Of a stretch of DNA of 64,000 nucleotides, positions 11,887-23,440 are shown one piece after another. A program made the translations under genes and the position numbers. Numbering within the stretch: position 1 is the stretch's first letter; each line of letters starts with the position of its first letter. This stretch comes from Perognathus longimembris pacificus (lineage: Eukaryota; Chordata; Mammalia; Rodentia; Heteromyidae): positions 94,010,880 to 94,074,879 of the forward strand of contig NC_063162.1 in the NCBI RefSeq assembly GCF_023159225.1. The letters are read 5' to 3'. The notes beneath the pieces are model-generated. The model was not told where the DNA came from. It did not search any database and saw only the letters and a list, made by a program, of their open reading frames with translations.

Positions 11887-14040
11887 TATCCTGTTTATAA
11901 TTAATTCTATTTTCTCAGACATTTTTCCTAAATTTGATCCTTCGGGATGGCTTGGGCCTGAGAACTCTGCATATTTTCTCTCTATCTACACAACCATATT
12001 GCTCTCTTTTCAAATTTGCTTCTATTAAAAGTGATATTCTGGGGATTAGACTACAGAATCCTAAAGACAGAGCAGATTGAACAATTATGGATCAATTTTG
12101 CTAGCCTCATTAGTCCAACTTGATAACTAAATTAAAATTAAAAGATTTCTTTATCCCCCCCCCACACACAAAAGGAAATGCAATGGAAAGTAATTAGATT
12201 ATTTTGACTCTCTTACTTCCTGTAGCCATTGAGTTAATACAGGTTAATATTAACATACTTAATGTAATTAACATCAATTTTCCTGATAATCAAGGTGAGA
12301 AATTTCATTTGCAATATTCTAGAAGGGTGCTTGATATGTAATCTTCATTTTCACAAAATAAAACTTTGTTATTTTCCAAGAAGGATGTAAGGGTAAATAA
12401 CCACATGCAACCTTAGTAAAGAGATCTTATTGTTCCTAGAGCACATATATACATTACATTGATAGTCTGACTGGTTTTTAAACTTCTTATTATGAAGAAT
12501 TTTGAACATAATGAAGAATAAAAAGAAGAGATCCACCATCCTGTTCTAATGGTGATCAAAACAAGGCTAATCTTTCAATACTTATATACCTAACAACTCC
12601 TTTTCCATATTTGAGGTTTATTTCAGATACTATGCCATCTTAATTGATGTATATTTTAATACATACCTCTAAAGAAGAAGCAGATATTATTTTCAAACAA
12701 AATCATAGTACTACTTTTGTCAGAACAAAAAGCAATATTATTTCATTATTATTATTAAATATTTTGTATTTTGGTCTTATATTTACTTTCTTTTCATAGT
12801 GAGATAGACAGTGGCTTTCAGGGATGATTTTACTCACTGGCTGACATTTGACAATGACTGGAAATACTTTTGGTAGCAGTGGAATTGGTGAGTGTTATTG
12901 GTATTTAAGGGTAGGGGACAGAGATGATGGCAAACATGTAAGAGAATCTCCCTACAGGAAGGAACTGCTTGTTGCTGAATATCAGCAGTGATACTGTGCA
13001 GAGTGAGGGAGAGGAAGAGAGAAGCAGCAAGGAAGGAAGAAAGGAAGGAAGGAAGGAAAATAAGTAGCAATTACCAAAATCTTATAAAATAAGGAAGAAA
13101 CAAAATAAAAGCCACTTTAATAGCAACACTAAAGATTTATAATTGAAAAGATTGTTATTCTGATCAAAATGGCTCCATAAATTAAATGTAACTTTATTAA
13201 TTTTTAAGATGTAATAGTCAATGGAACTCCTATCTGCACTCAAAGGAAGTAATATACAAGATGTTTCATAAATGATAGACAGAACTCATGTTCTACAACC
13301 AATAAAATCTATAAAAATTACTTTGAATTTGCCCAATAAGAGTCCATTGGTAATGGATTTCTTTTTTCTGTAAAGAGATCCTGTGAATGCTAGCAATGCT
13401 TGTGGCATGTTTTTGCAATGGAAACTGGTATCAGTTACTTCAGTACAGACAGAACTCTGTTCATTAATCTCTACATAGAACCCCTGGCAATAATTTACCT
13501 AGCAGCACTGTAATTCACACAGATCAAAGCAGCATTATTTAAATGTGTCCAGAGGGCAATTTTTAGCTCTGTCCCTTAGACTGTAAAGGAAAAAAAATCC
13601 ACCACAAAAAACATTGGTTTGCTTTAAGATACAAAACATACTACACTGTTTAAACTCACACAAGTTCCTCCTGTTATCAGGAAGGAACCTTCTCTATGTC
13701 CCAAATATTCTAACTTTTGAGATACATATAGAAACAACAGCATTTTAAACGAAGCAGCAATTCATTTAAATTAAACTTGCATGTGAACTAAAATCTGGAA
13801 AGGAAATGGCTGAAGAGAGACTGTGGTTGTTATAGAATGTGCCTGCCTCCTTCAGCTTGCAGACAAGTGAAGTCCAACTCTGAAATCTCATGCAATTTGT
13901 ATACCAAGCTCCTCCTTTCCTGCAATCTCCTTTTCCATTGGTAAAATTCTTTTGCAGGGTCATGTAGGGATCCCACCCCTTCTCAGTGTTTTCACTCTGA
14001 AGCTCTACACAACTTTACACCTGAATGAACGCCAAACCTC
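11887..14040. other. SOSTDC1 upstream flank, mostly unassigned
   Basis: About 2.1 kb with no clear repeat except a short GGAA tract at 13033-13058. The last few hundred bases before the TATA box are less AT-rich and free of repeats, as expected for proximal promoter sequence, but I cannot assign individual factor sites. Confidence 0.45.
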
Positions 14041-14046
14041 TGTGGA

Positions 14047-14054
14047 TATATAAA
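14047..14054 (+). promoter_or_regulatory. SOSTDC1: TATA box of SOSTDC1
   Basis: TATATAAA followed by GGG, a strong TATA box 93 bases before the start codon. Transcription should begin about 25-30 bases downstream, near 14075-14085, which leaves a 5' UTR of about 65 bases with no upstream ATG. The start-site position is inferred from spacing, not seen. Confidence 0.8.
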
Positions 14055-14146
14055 GGGAACCTTGAGGAGGAATTTCACAGTTACAGTGCAGAAGCAGAGG
14101 GAAGGGAATTAACCAGCTCTTCAGCCAAGCAAATCCTCTACTCACC

Positions 14147-14351
14147 ATGCTTCCTCCTGCCATTCATTTCTATCTCATTCCTCTAGCATGCATCCTCATG
14201 AAAAGCTGTTTGGCTTTTAAAAATGATGCCACAGAAATCCTTTATTCACATGTGGTTAAACCTGTTCCAGCACACCCCAGCAGCAACAGCACGCTGAATC
14301 AAGCCAGAAATGGAGGCAGGCATTTCAGTAACACTGGACTGGATCGAAGCA
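14147..14351 (+). CDS. SOSTDC1: SOSTDC1 coding exon 1 (residues 1-68 and part of 69)
   Basis: N-terminal part of sclerostin domain-containing protein 1 (also USAG-1, Wise, ectodin), a secreted BMP antagonist and Wnt modulator that acts in tooth, hair follicle, kidney and limb. The ATG is in good context (CTCACCATGC) and starts MLPPAIHFYLIPLACILMKS, a hydrophobic signal peptide of about 23 residues. Residues 24-68 are the variable N-terminal arm, with a glycosylation sequon at N47 (NST). The exon ends in phase 1 at the donor GTAAGT (14352). The split codon with exon 2 makes serine 69. The peptide is nearly identical to human SOSTDC1 as I remember it. I chose this start because it gives the signal peptide and the usual 206-residue length. 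Confidence 0.97.
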
Positions 14352-16680
14352 GTAAGTGTTGTTTTACTTATACAGAATTTTGTTCGTTTGGTAGTTTGTT
14401 GTCTTTTCTGGTAGCATTTGATCACATTCCTGTGGAATTGTTTCCTGGCTAACTAACCTGAACCATATATATTTTGCAAAACAATCTGGGAGCAATCACT
14501 GCATGTGTGTAGGCTGGTATTCTTCCTTAGGTAGTGATTTTAGATTTAACCTAATGAAAATAGTGGCTTGATAATACAAGCATAGGCTTAAAAAAAATCA
14601 AAAAGCCACAGAGAAAATATAGCCAGGAATTAAACTGTTGCTTCTTTGAAACTGCAAAATGAGAAATTTTTAAAAAGTATTGTTTTAATAGCTTAATTTC
14701 TGGTTTATTTCTGGTGTGTACAATTTTGATAGTGTACAAAAGCAGAAACTTTCAGAGAAAAATGTAGATTTCTAAAATATGCCTAGTGAAATAATATACT
14801 TTTTTGGTGATGCTCATAGCTAAGTCAAATGTTTAGGCAATTTTATATGTCTGTGAAAGATTGGAGAGGTTTTTTTGTAACTTAAGAGTTTTAAAATAAC
14901 AGTACACTAAAGTTTTGTATAAAGCATTGTTTTATCCTTTTTTGTTGTTTAATTGACACCTTAATTGGCCACTGTTTAGAAGAACTCAGATTTCTTCAGC
15001 TAACTTCTGTTTTTCATTCTTTTTCTTTAGAAAGTCCACATGTTAATAAACAGGCTTTAAGAGAGACAGAGAAACTTGCACAAGAATGCCTCCCCCGCCT
15101 TAGACTTTCTTCAAGTATTAAAGTAGTTTTGACCTTTAGAAAGTCAGAGAGACATGACTGTTAATACCTTCTGAAGAATACCAAGGTGTTTGCACATACA
15201 TGAAGGTGGTTTGTCTTAATTCCATAGGAAATATCTCATGATTATTAGATCATTGAGACATGTGATAGGTATTCATTGTCAAGGACTGAACTGTCACCAA
15301 GGAAACAAGTCAGAGTCATCTCCAGCTATGTCCAGGTGCCTTCCTGAAGCAGCTGCAGGAAGGTGAACAGGCTTCAGAAATAAGCAAATTGAGCATGCTG
15401 TCCAGCTAGATCATTTACTTTTTAATTTCAACCCCAAGTCTCCATATACATGCCTGTATGTATGTACATAGTGTACAACTCCCAGATCCCCCCTAAACTG
15501 TTTCTCTCTTACTTCATGAGTACTAGGGGGGTGCAGAGATTAAGAAAAACTTCTAAATCACTTTATACTTTGAATTAGCTTTCAATCACCCAAGTAGAAC
15601 CACTTCAGCATCTTTTATTACTTACATTTTTATGCTTCTAGGCATTAATTTTTCTCTTTCCTGGCTAGTAAGCATTGGTGACAGACAGTTCTCCTGAAGT
15701 TTAGGTGTGAAGCAGTGGTAAGAAAAACTTCAAATATCTCAAGATTAATTTTTATTTTACTCATACAAGGCATGTAATAAGAAGAAACCAATTAGAGAAC
15801 ATAACTTATCAAATCCAAGTAATTAAAACAAAAAAGTTTGCCTTGACTGCTCTCCAGGAAATGAGCACTGTAGTTCCTTTTGCAGTTGTAAATCAGACAT
15901 CTTAGGTCTTTTTCTGCCATAAAATTCATGGAAATGTAGCCAAGTTGTTATGGCAACCATACGTTCCTGATTTAAGGGCTTTTATATTCTTTAAATTTTG
16001 AGTTGTGGTGGCCTTTTGCATTTCAAACATTTTGGCGTTTATGTTTTTAAAGACATAGCTTGGGAATTTATGTCCCAAATGTCATGATTAAGTTAGCAAT
16101 GTCAAATGTCAGAGGTTGTGTCCATATGTGTGTGAAATTCTATGCATCTGAATTCCATAATTGAAATAAAATATTACAGATTGCACAGGCAGTGTACACA
16201 AAGTTTAAATACTTTCCACATTTTCTCAACAGATTAAAAAAATCCTAATTAAAAGCACTTGCAGACATTAACCAATATGACCCATGAGAAAGAGAATTTA
16301 AAGCAAGCTCTTTGAAGGATGAATATTTATACATAAATAGCAGAGCTGCTAAAACCCTTATTGAGGAATGAGACTAAGAATGTGTGATTTTCAAATACTC
16401 TAAGATTCGGTTCGTTAATATTATAAATGAAAAAAGTACCAGCCCTAGACTTTTGTTTTTGCACCTATAAAAAAGTTAGAACAGAGTGCCTGTAGCAAAT
16501 ATGTAGGCAGATTTTTTTTTTTTTTTTTGCCTTGACAACCAAGTAGATTTTTCCCTTTCTCTTTCTTTGGAATTTGCTATAATTTTGACATTTTACTTAT
16601 CATTGCAAATTACTTTCGGGGGGTGGAGGAGTTGCTTTTGATTTTTGTCTCTGATGTACACTCTTTTCTGTTCCCTGCAG
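14352..16680 (+). other. SOSTDC1: SOSTDC1 intron
   Basis: A 2,329 bp phase-1 intron with donor GTAAGT and acceptor TTCCCTGCAG preceded by a T-rich tract. I recognise no SINE or LINE inside it, which contrasts with the repeat-dense flanks and fits a short, conserved developmental gene. Confidence 0.9.
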
Positions 16681-17096
16681 GTCGCGTTCAGGTGGGTTGC
16701 CGGGAGCTGCGTTCCACCAAGTACATCTCTGATGGCCAGTGCACCAGTATCAGCCCTCTGAAGGAGCTGGTGTGTGCCGGTGAGTGCTTGCCTCTGCCAG
16801 TGCTCCCTAACTGGATTGGAGGAGGCTATGGCACCAAGTACTGGAGCAGGAGAAGCTCCCAGGAATGGAGGTGTGTCAACGACAAAACACGCACGCAGAG
16901 AATCCAGCTGCAGTGTCAGGATGGCAGTACCCGCACCTACAAGATCACGGTTGTCACCGCCTGCAAGTGTAAGAGGTACACCCGGCAACACAACGAGTCT
17001 AGCCACAATTTTGAGAGCGTGTCCCCTGCCAAGCCAGCCCCACATCACAGAGAGAGGAAGAGAGCCAGCAAATCTAGCAAGCACAGCATGAGTTAG
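16681..17096 (+). CDS. SOSTDC1: SOSTDC1 coding exon 2 (residues 69-206)
   Basis: Encodes the C-terminal cystine-knot domain of SOSTDC1 and completes a 206-residue protein, the usual length of the family. Cysteines at 75, 89, 100, 104, 133, 147, 163 and 165 give the DAN/sclerostin-type knot, with the CAGEC and CKCK signatures. The loop residues NWIGG (112-116) lie in finger-loop 2, the region known in sclerostin-type proteins to contact LRP5/6. A second N-glycosylation sequon is at N173 (NES). The tail (about 192-203) is strongly basic (RERKRASKSSK), consistent with heparan sulfate binding. TAG stop at 17094-17096. No frameshift or missing knot cysteine, so the gene appears functional. The opposite strand is open by chance across this exon and is not a gene. 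Confidence 0.98.
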
Positions 17097-18105
17097 AACT
17101 CAGACTCTCAGACTGGACTAACTTAGTAGACCATCTGCTTTACAGATTTGATTGCTTGGAAGACTCGAGCCTGCCACTGCTATTTTGCTCACTTGAAAGT
17201 ATAGGCTTTCAGCTTTGATCAAACCCAGAAAGCTGTCCTAAGTATCAGGACCTTCTCTGGGAATAGCTTTTTCCTTTTCAAGTTTTTTTCTTCTTCAAAA
17301 TGTATGAGTGCAATTTTACATTTTAATTCCATGCATCCTGTAGTTTTAACTCCTCATCATTCTTAAAAGACTATCGATACTATGTAAATGACTGAAACAT
17401 TAAATTTGAAAACAGAAAAGGGTCTCTCTTACTCTCTGTTTCCATTCCTGAGCCCCTCCCCACTCTTTACAAATAAAAACCCTTCAAAACTGAAAAGAAG
17501 TGTCGCCATGAATCCCCACAGGAACATTGCAGAAAGGTGCTTTTTGGGGTCATTTTAATGAGAATAGCTTAGCAGTCTTGAGTGGTCTTCCTTTAAAGGA
17601 AAGAGGAAGACTTTGTGGCATATCACTTAAAAAATATGCCCTGTAGCTTTCTCCAGCTGCACGGTACAAAATTATACCCTGCATGCTGACCCTGGCTTGG
17701 AATGGAATCCCAGAAATGCATGGCAGTAGCTAATAAGTAAAGCTGATTATTTATTTGTCAATGTTGTTATTTAATGAGCTTTCACATGTGATTTTTTTCA
17801 AAATGTTAATTTTTTAGTGTTTTGAAGCTTGTCATGTACCTAAAATATTTTCCTAAATGATTTGTGCTTGATCTAGAAAATATGAAAATACATGTTGTAG
17901 ATATGTAAAATAAGTATTTTAGTCGCCATATTACACACATTTCATCATTAACTTTATCAACAGTGTGGATCTTTAAAAATTAATAAGATGCTTTGGAAAG
18001 CTGAAATATGTATCACTTTCTTAGTCTGTGCAATCAGGTGACTTAACTTTCAACTTCATTGGTTTCCTTGAACAAAAATAAACACTGCTAAAAGTTATTG
18101 TCCTT
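17097..18105 (+). other. SOSTDC1: SOSTDC1 3' UTR with candidate poly(A) signals
   Basis: AT-rich 3' UTR without recognisable repeats. AATAAA hexamers occur at 17472, 18077 and 18148. The 18077 signal, followed by the T/G-rich 'TTGTCCTTGTCTCTGTGTT', looks best for the main cleavage site near 18095-18105. The 17472 signal could give a shorter transcript. AU-rich elements are present, for example ATTATTTATTTG at 17747, and may affect mRNA stability. The exact 3' end is an inference. Confidence 0.65.
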
Positions 18106-18169
18106 GTCTCTGTGTTATAAAGTGATACTTGTTTGCACACCTTATAGAATAAAAATATACTTTTTCTTG

Positions 18170-18256
18170 CTATTTTGGTGGTGGTGTTGGAAGGGAACCC
18201 AGGGCCTTGTACCTGCTCAGTATCCACCCTACTGTTGAGCTACATCTCCAACACAG
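18170..18256 (-). mobile_element. ID-like tRNA-derived SINE
   Basis: The reverse complement reads GGAGATGTAGCTCAACAGTAG and later CAAGGCCCTGGGTTCC, which are the A-box and B-box regions of an ID-type element. It lacks the Geo half. It lies just past the SOSTDC1 3' end. Confidence 0.65.
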
Positions 18257-18593
18257 TCAAACTTCCATAGGAATACAGAGGGTGGGGGCCGAGAAAAAGA
18301 GAGAAATATGCACACAGAGAAATACAGAGAAAGAGGGGAGGGGAGAAAAGAAATACACAGAGGAAAAAAATACAGTCAGACAGAGACAAAACTCTGGTAG
18401 AGGGGTGGTTAAGAAAGGTGGCCTGCCATGTTGTCTATGTATCAGACTTTAATATGGAGTTCACGTCTGCTGCGCAAGTACAATCACCAAGAAGGAGATA
18501 TTACAAAGCTTCCATCCCAGTTGCATCAGAATTTCTGGAGTTATACAGGAATTGGTGATGTGCAGATAAGTTTGATTAAGAAAAGGAATTGTG

Positions 18594-18791
18594 GGGGCTG
18601 GGAATTTGGCCTAGTGATAAAGTACTCGCCTCATATACATGAAGCTCGGGTTCCATACCTCAGCGCCACATATATAGAAAAAGCCGAAAATGGCACTGTG
18701 GCTCAAGTAGTAGCGTGTAAGCCTTTGATAAAAAGAAGCCAGGTCCTGAGTCCAACCAAGCCCCAGGACTGGCAAAAAACAAAACAAAAAG
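18594..18791 (+). mobile_element. IDL-Geo dimeric SINE
   Basis: Both monomers are present, somewhat diverged; the central part of the Geo half is shortened (AGAAGCCAGGTCCTGAGTCC). Near-perfect duplications AAAAGGAATTGTG (18581-18593) and AAAAGAAATTGTG (18792-18804). Confidence 0.85.
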
Positions 18792-18877
18792 AAAAGAAAT
18801 TGTGACAAAAATCAGTATCTATTTTTGAGTAACTTTGGATATTATGGTATGACTCCCAAATAAAAAAGTTTAACAAG

Positions 18878-19105
18878 CTGGGCGCCAGTGACTCACGCCT
18901 GTAATCCTAGCTACTTAGGAGGCCGAGATCTGAAGATTGCGGATTGAAACCAGCCTAAGCACAAAGTCCTGAAACGCTAATTTCCAATAAAGCTACTTTA
19001 AAAAGGCCAGAAGTGAAGTTGTGGCTCAAGTGGTAGAACACTAGTTTTGAATGAAAGAAGTTCAGACATGTCCAATTTAAATCCCCAGACTGGCACATAC
19101 ACACA
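18878..19105 (+). mobile_element. 7SL-Geo composite SINE
   Basis: 7SL-like head CTGGGCGCCAGTGACTCACG and CCTGTAATCCTAGCTACTTA, then the junction CTAATTTCCAATAAAG, then the Geo half (TTGTGGCTCAAGTGGTAGAA, ending CCCCAGACTGGCAC). The best-preserved head of this composite type in the window. Confidence 0.75.
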
Positions 19106-19556
19106 AAGAAGGAAAATAAGATTAAAACACCAACAATACAATCCCAAACTAATTCTTCTGTGTTCCTAATGCTATCTTATTACTGTATATTAAGCAACAT
19201 GAGCACAATCTTGGGCCAGATAATAGGGTTAAATTATTAACATACTAATTCAATCAAATGATGAACTCCATATCTATAAACAAAGAAAATCAAAGAAGTT
19301 GGATAATATATATTAATAAGATTTCCTGGGATTTTTGATTTTGGAGCAAAGGGGGGTCCTTCATACCTTTAAACATTTTTTTTTCATTACATAGTTGTTC
19401 TTTTTTTTCAAGATGGAAAGATTTCTATTCACAGATCAGAAAGGTAAATTATTTTAAACTTCCCATATTACTAAAAATGATATACACACTCAAAGCAATT
19501 TCTAACGAAGTTCTTCACCAAAGAAATATAAAACTAATTCTGCATATATTTTAGAT
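19106..19556. other. Intergenic, no feature recognised
   Basis: AT-rich sequence; possibly decayed L1, but unsupported. Confidence 0.35.
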
Positions 19557-19890
19557 ATGAGGCCTTTGTCCCAGTCTGTGGGCTTTCTGTTTATCTTGCG
19601 AGCTATGTCCTTTGCCGTGCAGAAGCTCTGCAGTTTGATGCAGTCCCATTTGAACAACATCTCTTTGATGTGTAGTATTTCTGGGTCTTTGTTAAGGAAG
19701 TTCCGTCCTGCGCCAAGGAGCCCAAGTGTTTCTCCTACTCCTTCCTTTGGTGTTTTCAGGGTGTGTGTTTTGATTTCGAGGTCTTTAATCCATTTGAAAT
19801 TGATTTTTTTTTCAAATTTTTATTATCAAACTGATGTACAGAGAGGTTACAGTTTCATACGTTAGGCATTGGATACATTACTTGTACTGT
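19557..19890 (-). mobile_element. L1 ORF2 fragment abutting a second L1 3' end
   Basis: 19557-19800 is reversed ORF2, well preserved (TCTTTAATCCATTTGAAATT, GTCCCATTTGAACAACATC). At 19806 it switches abruptly to the L1 3' end (TTATTATCAAACTGATGTAC, GAGAGGTTACAGTTTCATAC), which belongs to a different, younger insertion. I could not find a clean duplication around the second piece. Confidence 0.7.
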
Positions 19891-21095
19891 TTGTTGTTCT
19901 TTTTATAACTAAAAATTCAAAAAGAAATCTAATCTATATTGTATGTGCTACATATATTACATATAATATATAAAATATAATATAAGTAAATAAATAAGGA
20001 CCTTGATATTATCTCTCATTTATAATAGGTAGAAAAGTTTTAATATAAAAACAAAACTCTGGATTTTATAATAATGTCAAATATTATACCACTAAATGAA
20101 AGAATGACAGTTTACTACTATTTGCAGTCTCAACAACTGATATTTTTACATTGTAACTTATCAATACTTAGGCTATTCATAAGCATATTGTAGATTGAGT
20201 AAGCCAAGTATTTATTATCTCATGTGTTTATTTACTTGTTCAACCTCAACATGAAATCTTTAATAAAAGATAAAGATAACAGATAATATCAGATAATTTA
20301 TCCATTTATTTTTTGTCATAGCATTGTCTGTAGAACTCATTTGGAATGGCCGCAAGAATGACTGTGTCCTACAGTTCAAGGCCTAGAAAAGATTTGGCCT
20401 ATAATGGCTTTTCATCATGAAGAAGACCATGGCTATTACTAATAAAACAGTGAAGAAAAAGTTTTGGTGAAAAAATGTTAGAAAGCCTCACAACTGATGT
20501 ATTAGAAATACTTCATGAATGTACTGAGAAATAGGAAGTGACACAAAAGAAGGTTCTAAATAAGACCTCTGTAGTCTCTGCTGAACCAAGAATTGGAACT
20601 GTTTCTCATGGTCACATTCAATATGCTGATCCGTTTCAGGCTGTGTTACATTGGTGATGTGTTCATTGCATGGCATTTAACATCAAATGAGAGCTAAAGG
20701 TCAGTGATCAATGGAAAATGCCTGAGATAAAATCTATTTCTCAGTGAAGTCACAATTAAAAGTCAACTAAAGCAGTAGTTGTCCAGTTATTTAAAAATGA
20801 TAAAAAAAAAAGCAATTGTATCTGAATTGCTGATTGTATTTCAGTCCTTTTTTTTTATCCCGTTAACTTACATGTTCCAATCTGATAAACTACACATAAT
20901 TTTTATTATGACCTGAATAACTATCATATTGAGTGGTGCATTAGGATAATTTGAGCAAAGCATCACTTCCAGTATACTTTCAAAATATCTATCCATCAGT
21001 ATGTATGCTAATCAAGTTTATTTTGGCCACAACGGATAAATAAATTTTTTGAGTGACTTGGTAGACACACAGAAACAGAGATAGATAAATACCAG

Positions 21096-21097
<2 letters not shown>
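19891..21097. other. Intergenic, no feature recognised
   Basis: AT-rich sequence with no assignable gene or repeat. Confidence 0.4.

Positions 21098-21143
<46 letters not shown>
21098..21143. repeat. (GT)n microsatellite
   Basis: About 22 uninterrupted GT units. Confidence 0.97.
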
Positions 21144-21146
<3 letters not shown>

Positions 21147-21239
21147 AAGCATAATGAGGGAAAATTGATAACACTTGGAAATATTTGTTAGTGCAAAAAT
21201 GATAATTCATTCTGTAACCTGAACTCAATAATTTAATTG

Positions 21240-21740
21240 TTTTAATTTGTTATACAGACTTAAAAGAAAAAAATGTCTGCTGGGTGGTAAGCAAGGGGTT
21301 ATAAAAGAGTTAACTGAAATGTAATAGAATCTATAGAGAGCGCAAATAGTATAATTCTTTAAATAGACTAAGTCAAAGCCCAAAAAAATAAGTTCCAGGA
21401 AATGGAAAGTTGCAAGAGGGGAGGGTGGAGCCAAGGGCAGAGTGGTAGAAGAATAAAGGGGAGAGAATACAGGCAAGAATTCATTGTGTATACCACAGAA
21501 TTAGGAAATATAAGGGAGCCAAAGGTGGGGTGAAGATGTTGAAGTACACTTAGACTGCTTTGGTAAATGGCAAAATATTTATTATATAACCAAAAATTAA
21601 GTAAGGGAAGGGGGGTGGGGGGGCAAAATTGTTGAAAGGGATGACACTGATTAAGATGCACTTTTTTTGTAAACCACTTTGGTGAATGGCAACTCGTTTG
21701 TACAACTATTTAAAGATAATAAAAATATTTTAAAAAAGGA
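21240..21740 (+). mobile_element. L1 3' UTR, sense, diverged
   Basis: Purine-rich tract followed by GGGATGACACTGATTAAGAT and a terminal AATAAAAAT, matching the 3' UTR also seen near 27440. No coding part remains. Confidence 0.6.
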
Positions 21741-22984
21741 AAAATATTTGGCAAGGTTTTGGTGGAATCTTCATAGAAGGTCAGAACGTCAGTGAGCAAC
21801 TGATTTAGTATCATCACTGCTTATTATTGTATATTTCCTTCCCTCAAGTGCAGATAGAAATATCTTCCCACAATGCTTCACTGGAGCTTGTTTAAATATA
21901 TTTCTATGTTATGTTTAACTGAAATGAGTCTAGAGTTTTCAAAGGAGGCATACATTTGTCTACTAGAATACTTTCTTACATCCACAAAGAGAGATCTGCT
22001 GGAAGAGACATACCAACACACATTTTCTCATCAGTATGATTTTCATTTCCAGGTGTGTTACCATCATTGCTATAGCAATGTAGTACATTGTCTTATATTT
22101 TGCAAGTTGTCTTAAAAAGCTTTAGAGTATAATTGCTGCAGAAATCTTAGTGAGGAGATCTTTCAGTTTCCAGGTTTAAGGACTCATTAAAATGAAATAA
22201 TACAAAGATGAGTGCATAATTATTTCCAGAGCAAATTTAGACTGAGTGATAGTTTATCATCAGCACTGGCTGACTTGCTGAAGGATTTATTTTCTGTTAA
22301 CAAATGAGTGAAGCAGTTTGGTGGATTCTTATGAAAGAACTTGAAATATTTTCCCTTTAACTTTAGTAACTGCAAACCAAGAATGATAGTGTACTATTAA
22401 TTTCAATTTTAGCCATGGTATTAGATGCTTGAGACAGACTCTAAATTGAATGACATTGTCAGTAGTCAGACATATTTGGCCAAAATTTATTTTACTGAAA
22501 TGGATCAAGAGTTTGTTATGTCTTAAGAAGGAGTTACTGTTAAAGAAAAGGCCAGAAATAGACTCTTTGTTTGAAATTTATTAATAAAATGTATGCAAAT
22601 ATAAACATGTTTCATTACAAAATTGCCAAGTTAGCCACAGAATGACTGAGTTCTTCCATTTACTGATTTGTTAGTCTATATGTGGCTTTGAAGATAGTCT
22701 AAAACATTGAAATACACCATCCAGTAACCAGAATGAAAACAAATCCCATTGTAATAACTAATATGTGCTCTATTTGGAATTAAATAGTTGATAATGTTTG
22801 CTGACTCCAGTATTATGCATAATTCTTAACCTGGTGTCTTTTCTTACTTTTCATACATATCTTAAAAGCTATAAAACAATTGCCTTGGCTTTTAAAACAT
22901 TTCTTGAGATTAAAGGGTCAAAAGAAACTTTTTTGTCACAATTTTCTCCTTGATTTTCAAAAATTATCTCTAGGTATACAAAGA
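21741..22984. other. Intergenic, no feature recognised
   Basis: AT-rich and free of clear repeats for 1.2 kb, so it could include conserved non-coding sequence. That needs a cross-species alignment to judge. Confidence 0.35.
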
Positions 22985-23440
22985 CATTTAATTCAACATG
23001 TCAGCTTATGAGTACAATGCATCGTGGTCAATGTCACCCCTTTCATCACTCTCTCCATCTCTTCTAATCCCACACACCGATTCCCTCAATTTACCTGGCT
23101 TCATTTTCACATGAGTAGGTGGAATATTATGCCTGTATTTTCCCATACCATCTGACCCCCCCCCTCCCATACACACACCCTTCCCTCTAACAACACAAGT
23201 TCCAGATTCCTAGTCTTCATTTCTGTGATCTGTTCATTATTCAGATGATTTACACATTGAAAGTCTACCCCATGTATACCATTAGCTAAAATGTTTGTGT
23301 ACAGATGCATGTGACCCTGTATATGTTTTTATGTATATTTATAATTTAGATCTAACTTCCACATATGAGACAAAAGTGTTCTTTGTCTCTCTGAGCCTAA
23401 TTTACTTCAGTTAATACAATTTTATTTATTGCATGTCAAA
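22985..23440 (-). mobile_element. Old L1 3' region
   Basis: Reads as a decayed reversed L1 3' UTR and ORF2 end: GTACAATGCATCGTGGTCAA, 'CTCTCCATCTCTTCTAATCC' and 'ATATGAGACAAAAGTGTTC'. The same arrangement recurs at 35740. Confidence 0.45.

Noticed and set aside
16593..17084. Long minus-strand open frame (163 codons) opposite SOSTDC1 exon 2
   Set aside because: It is the shadow of a GC-rich conserved exon; the + strand encodes a complete cystine-knot domain with correct splice sites.
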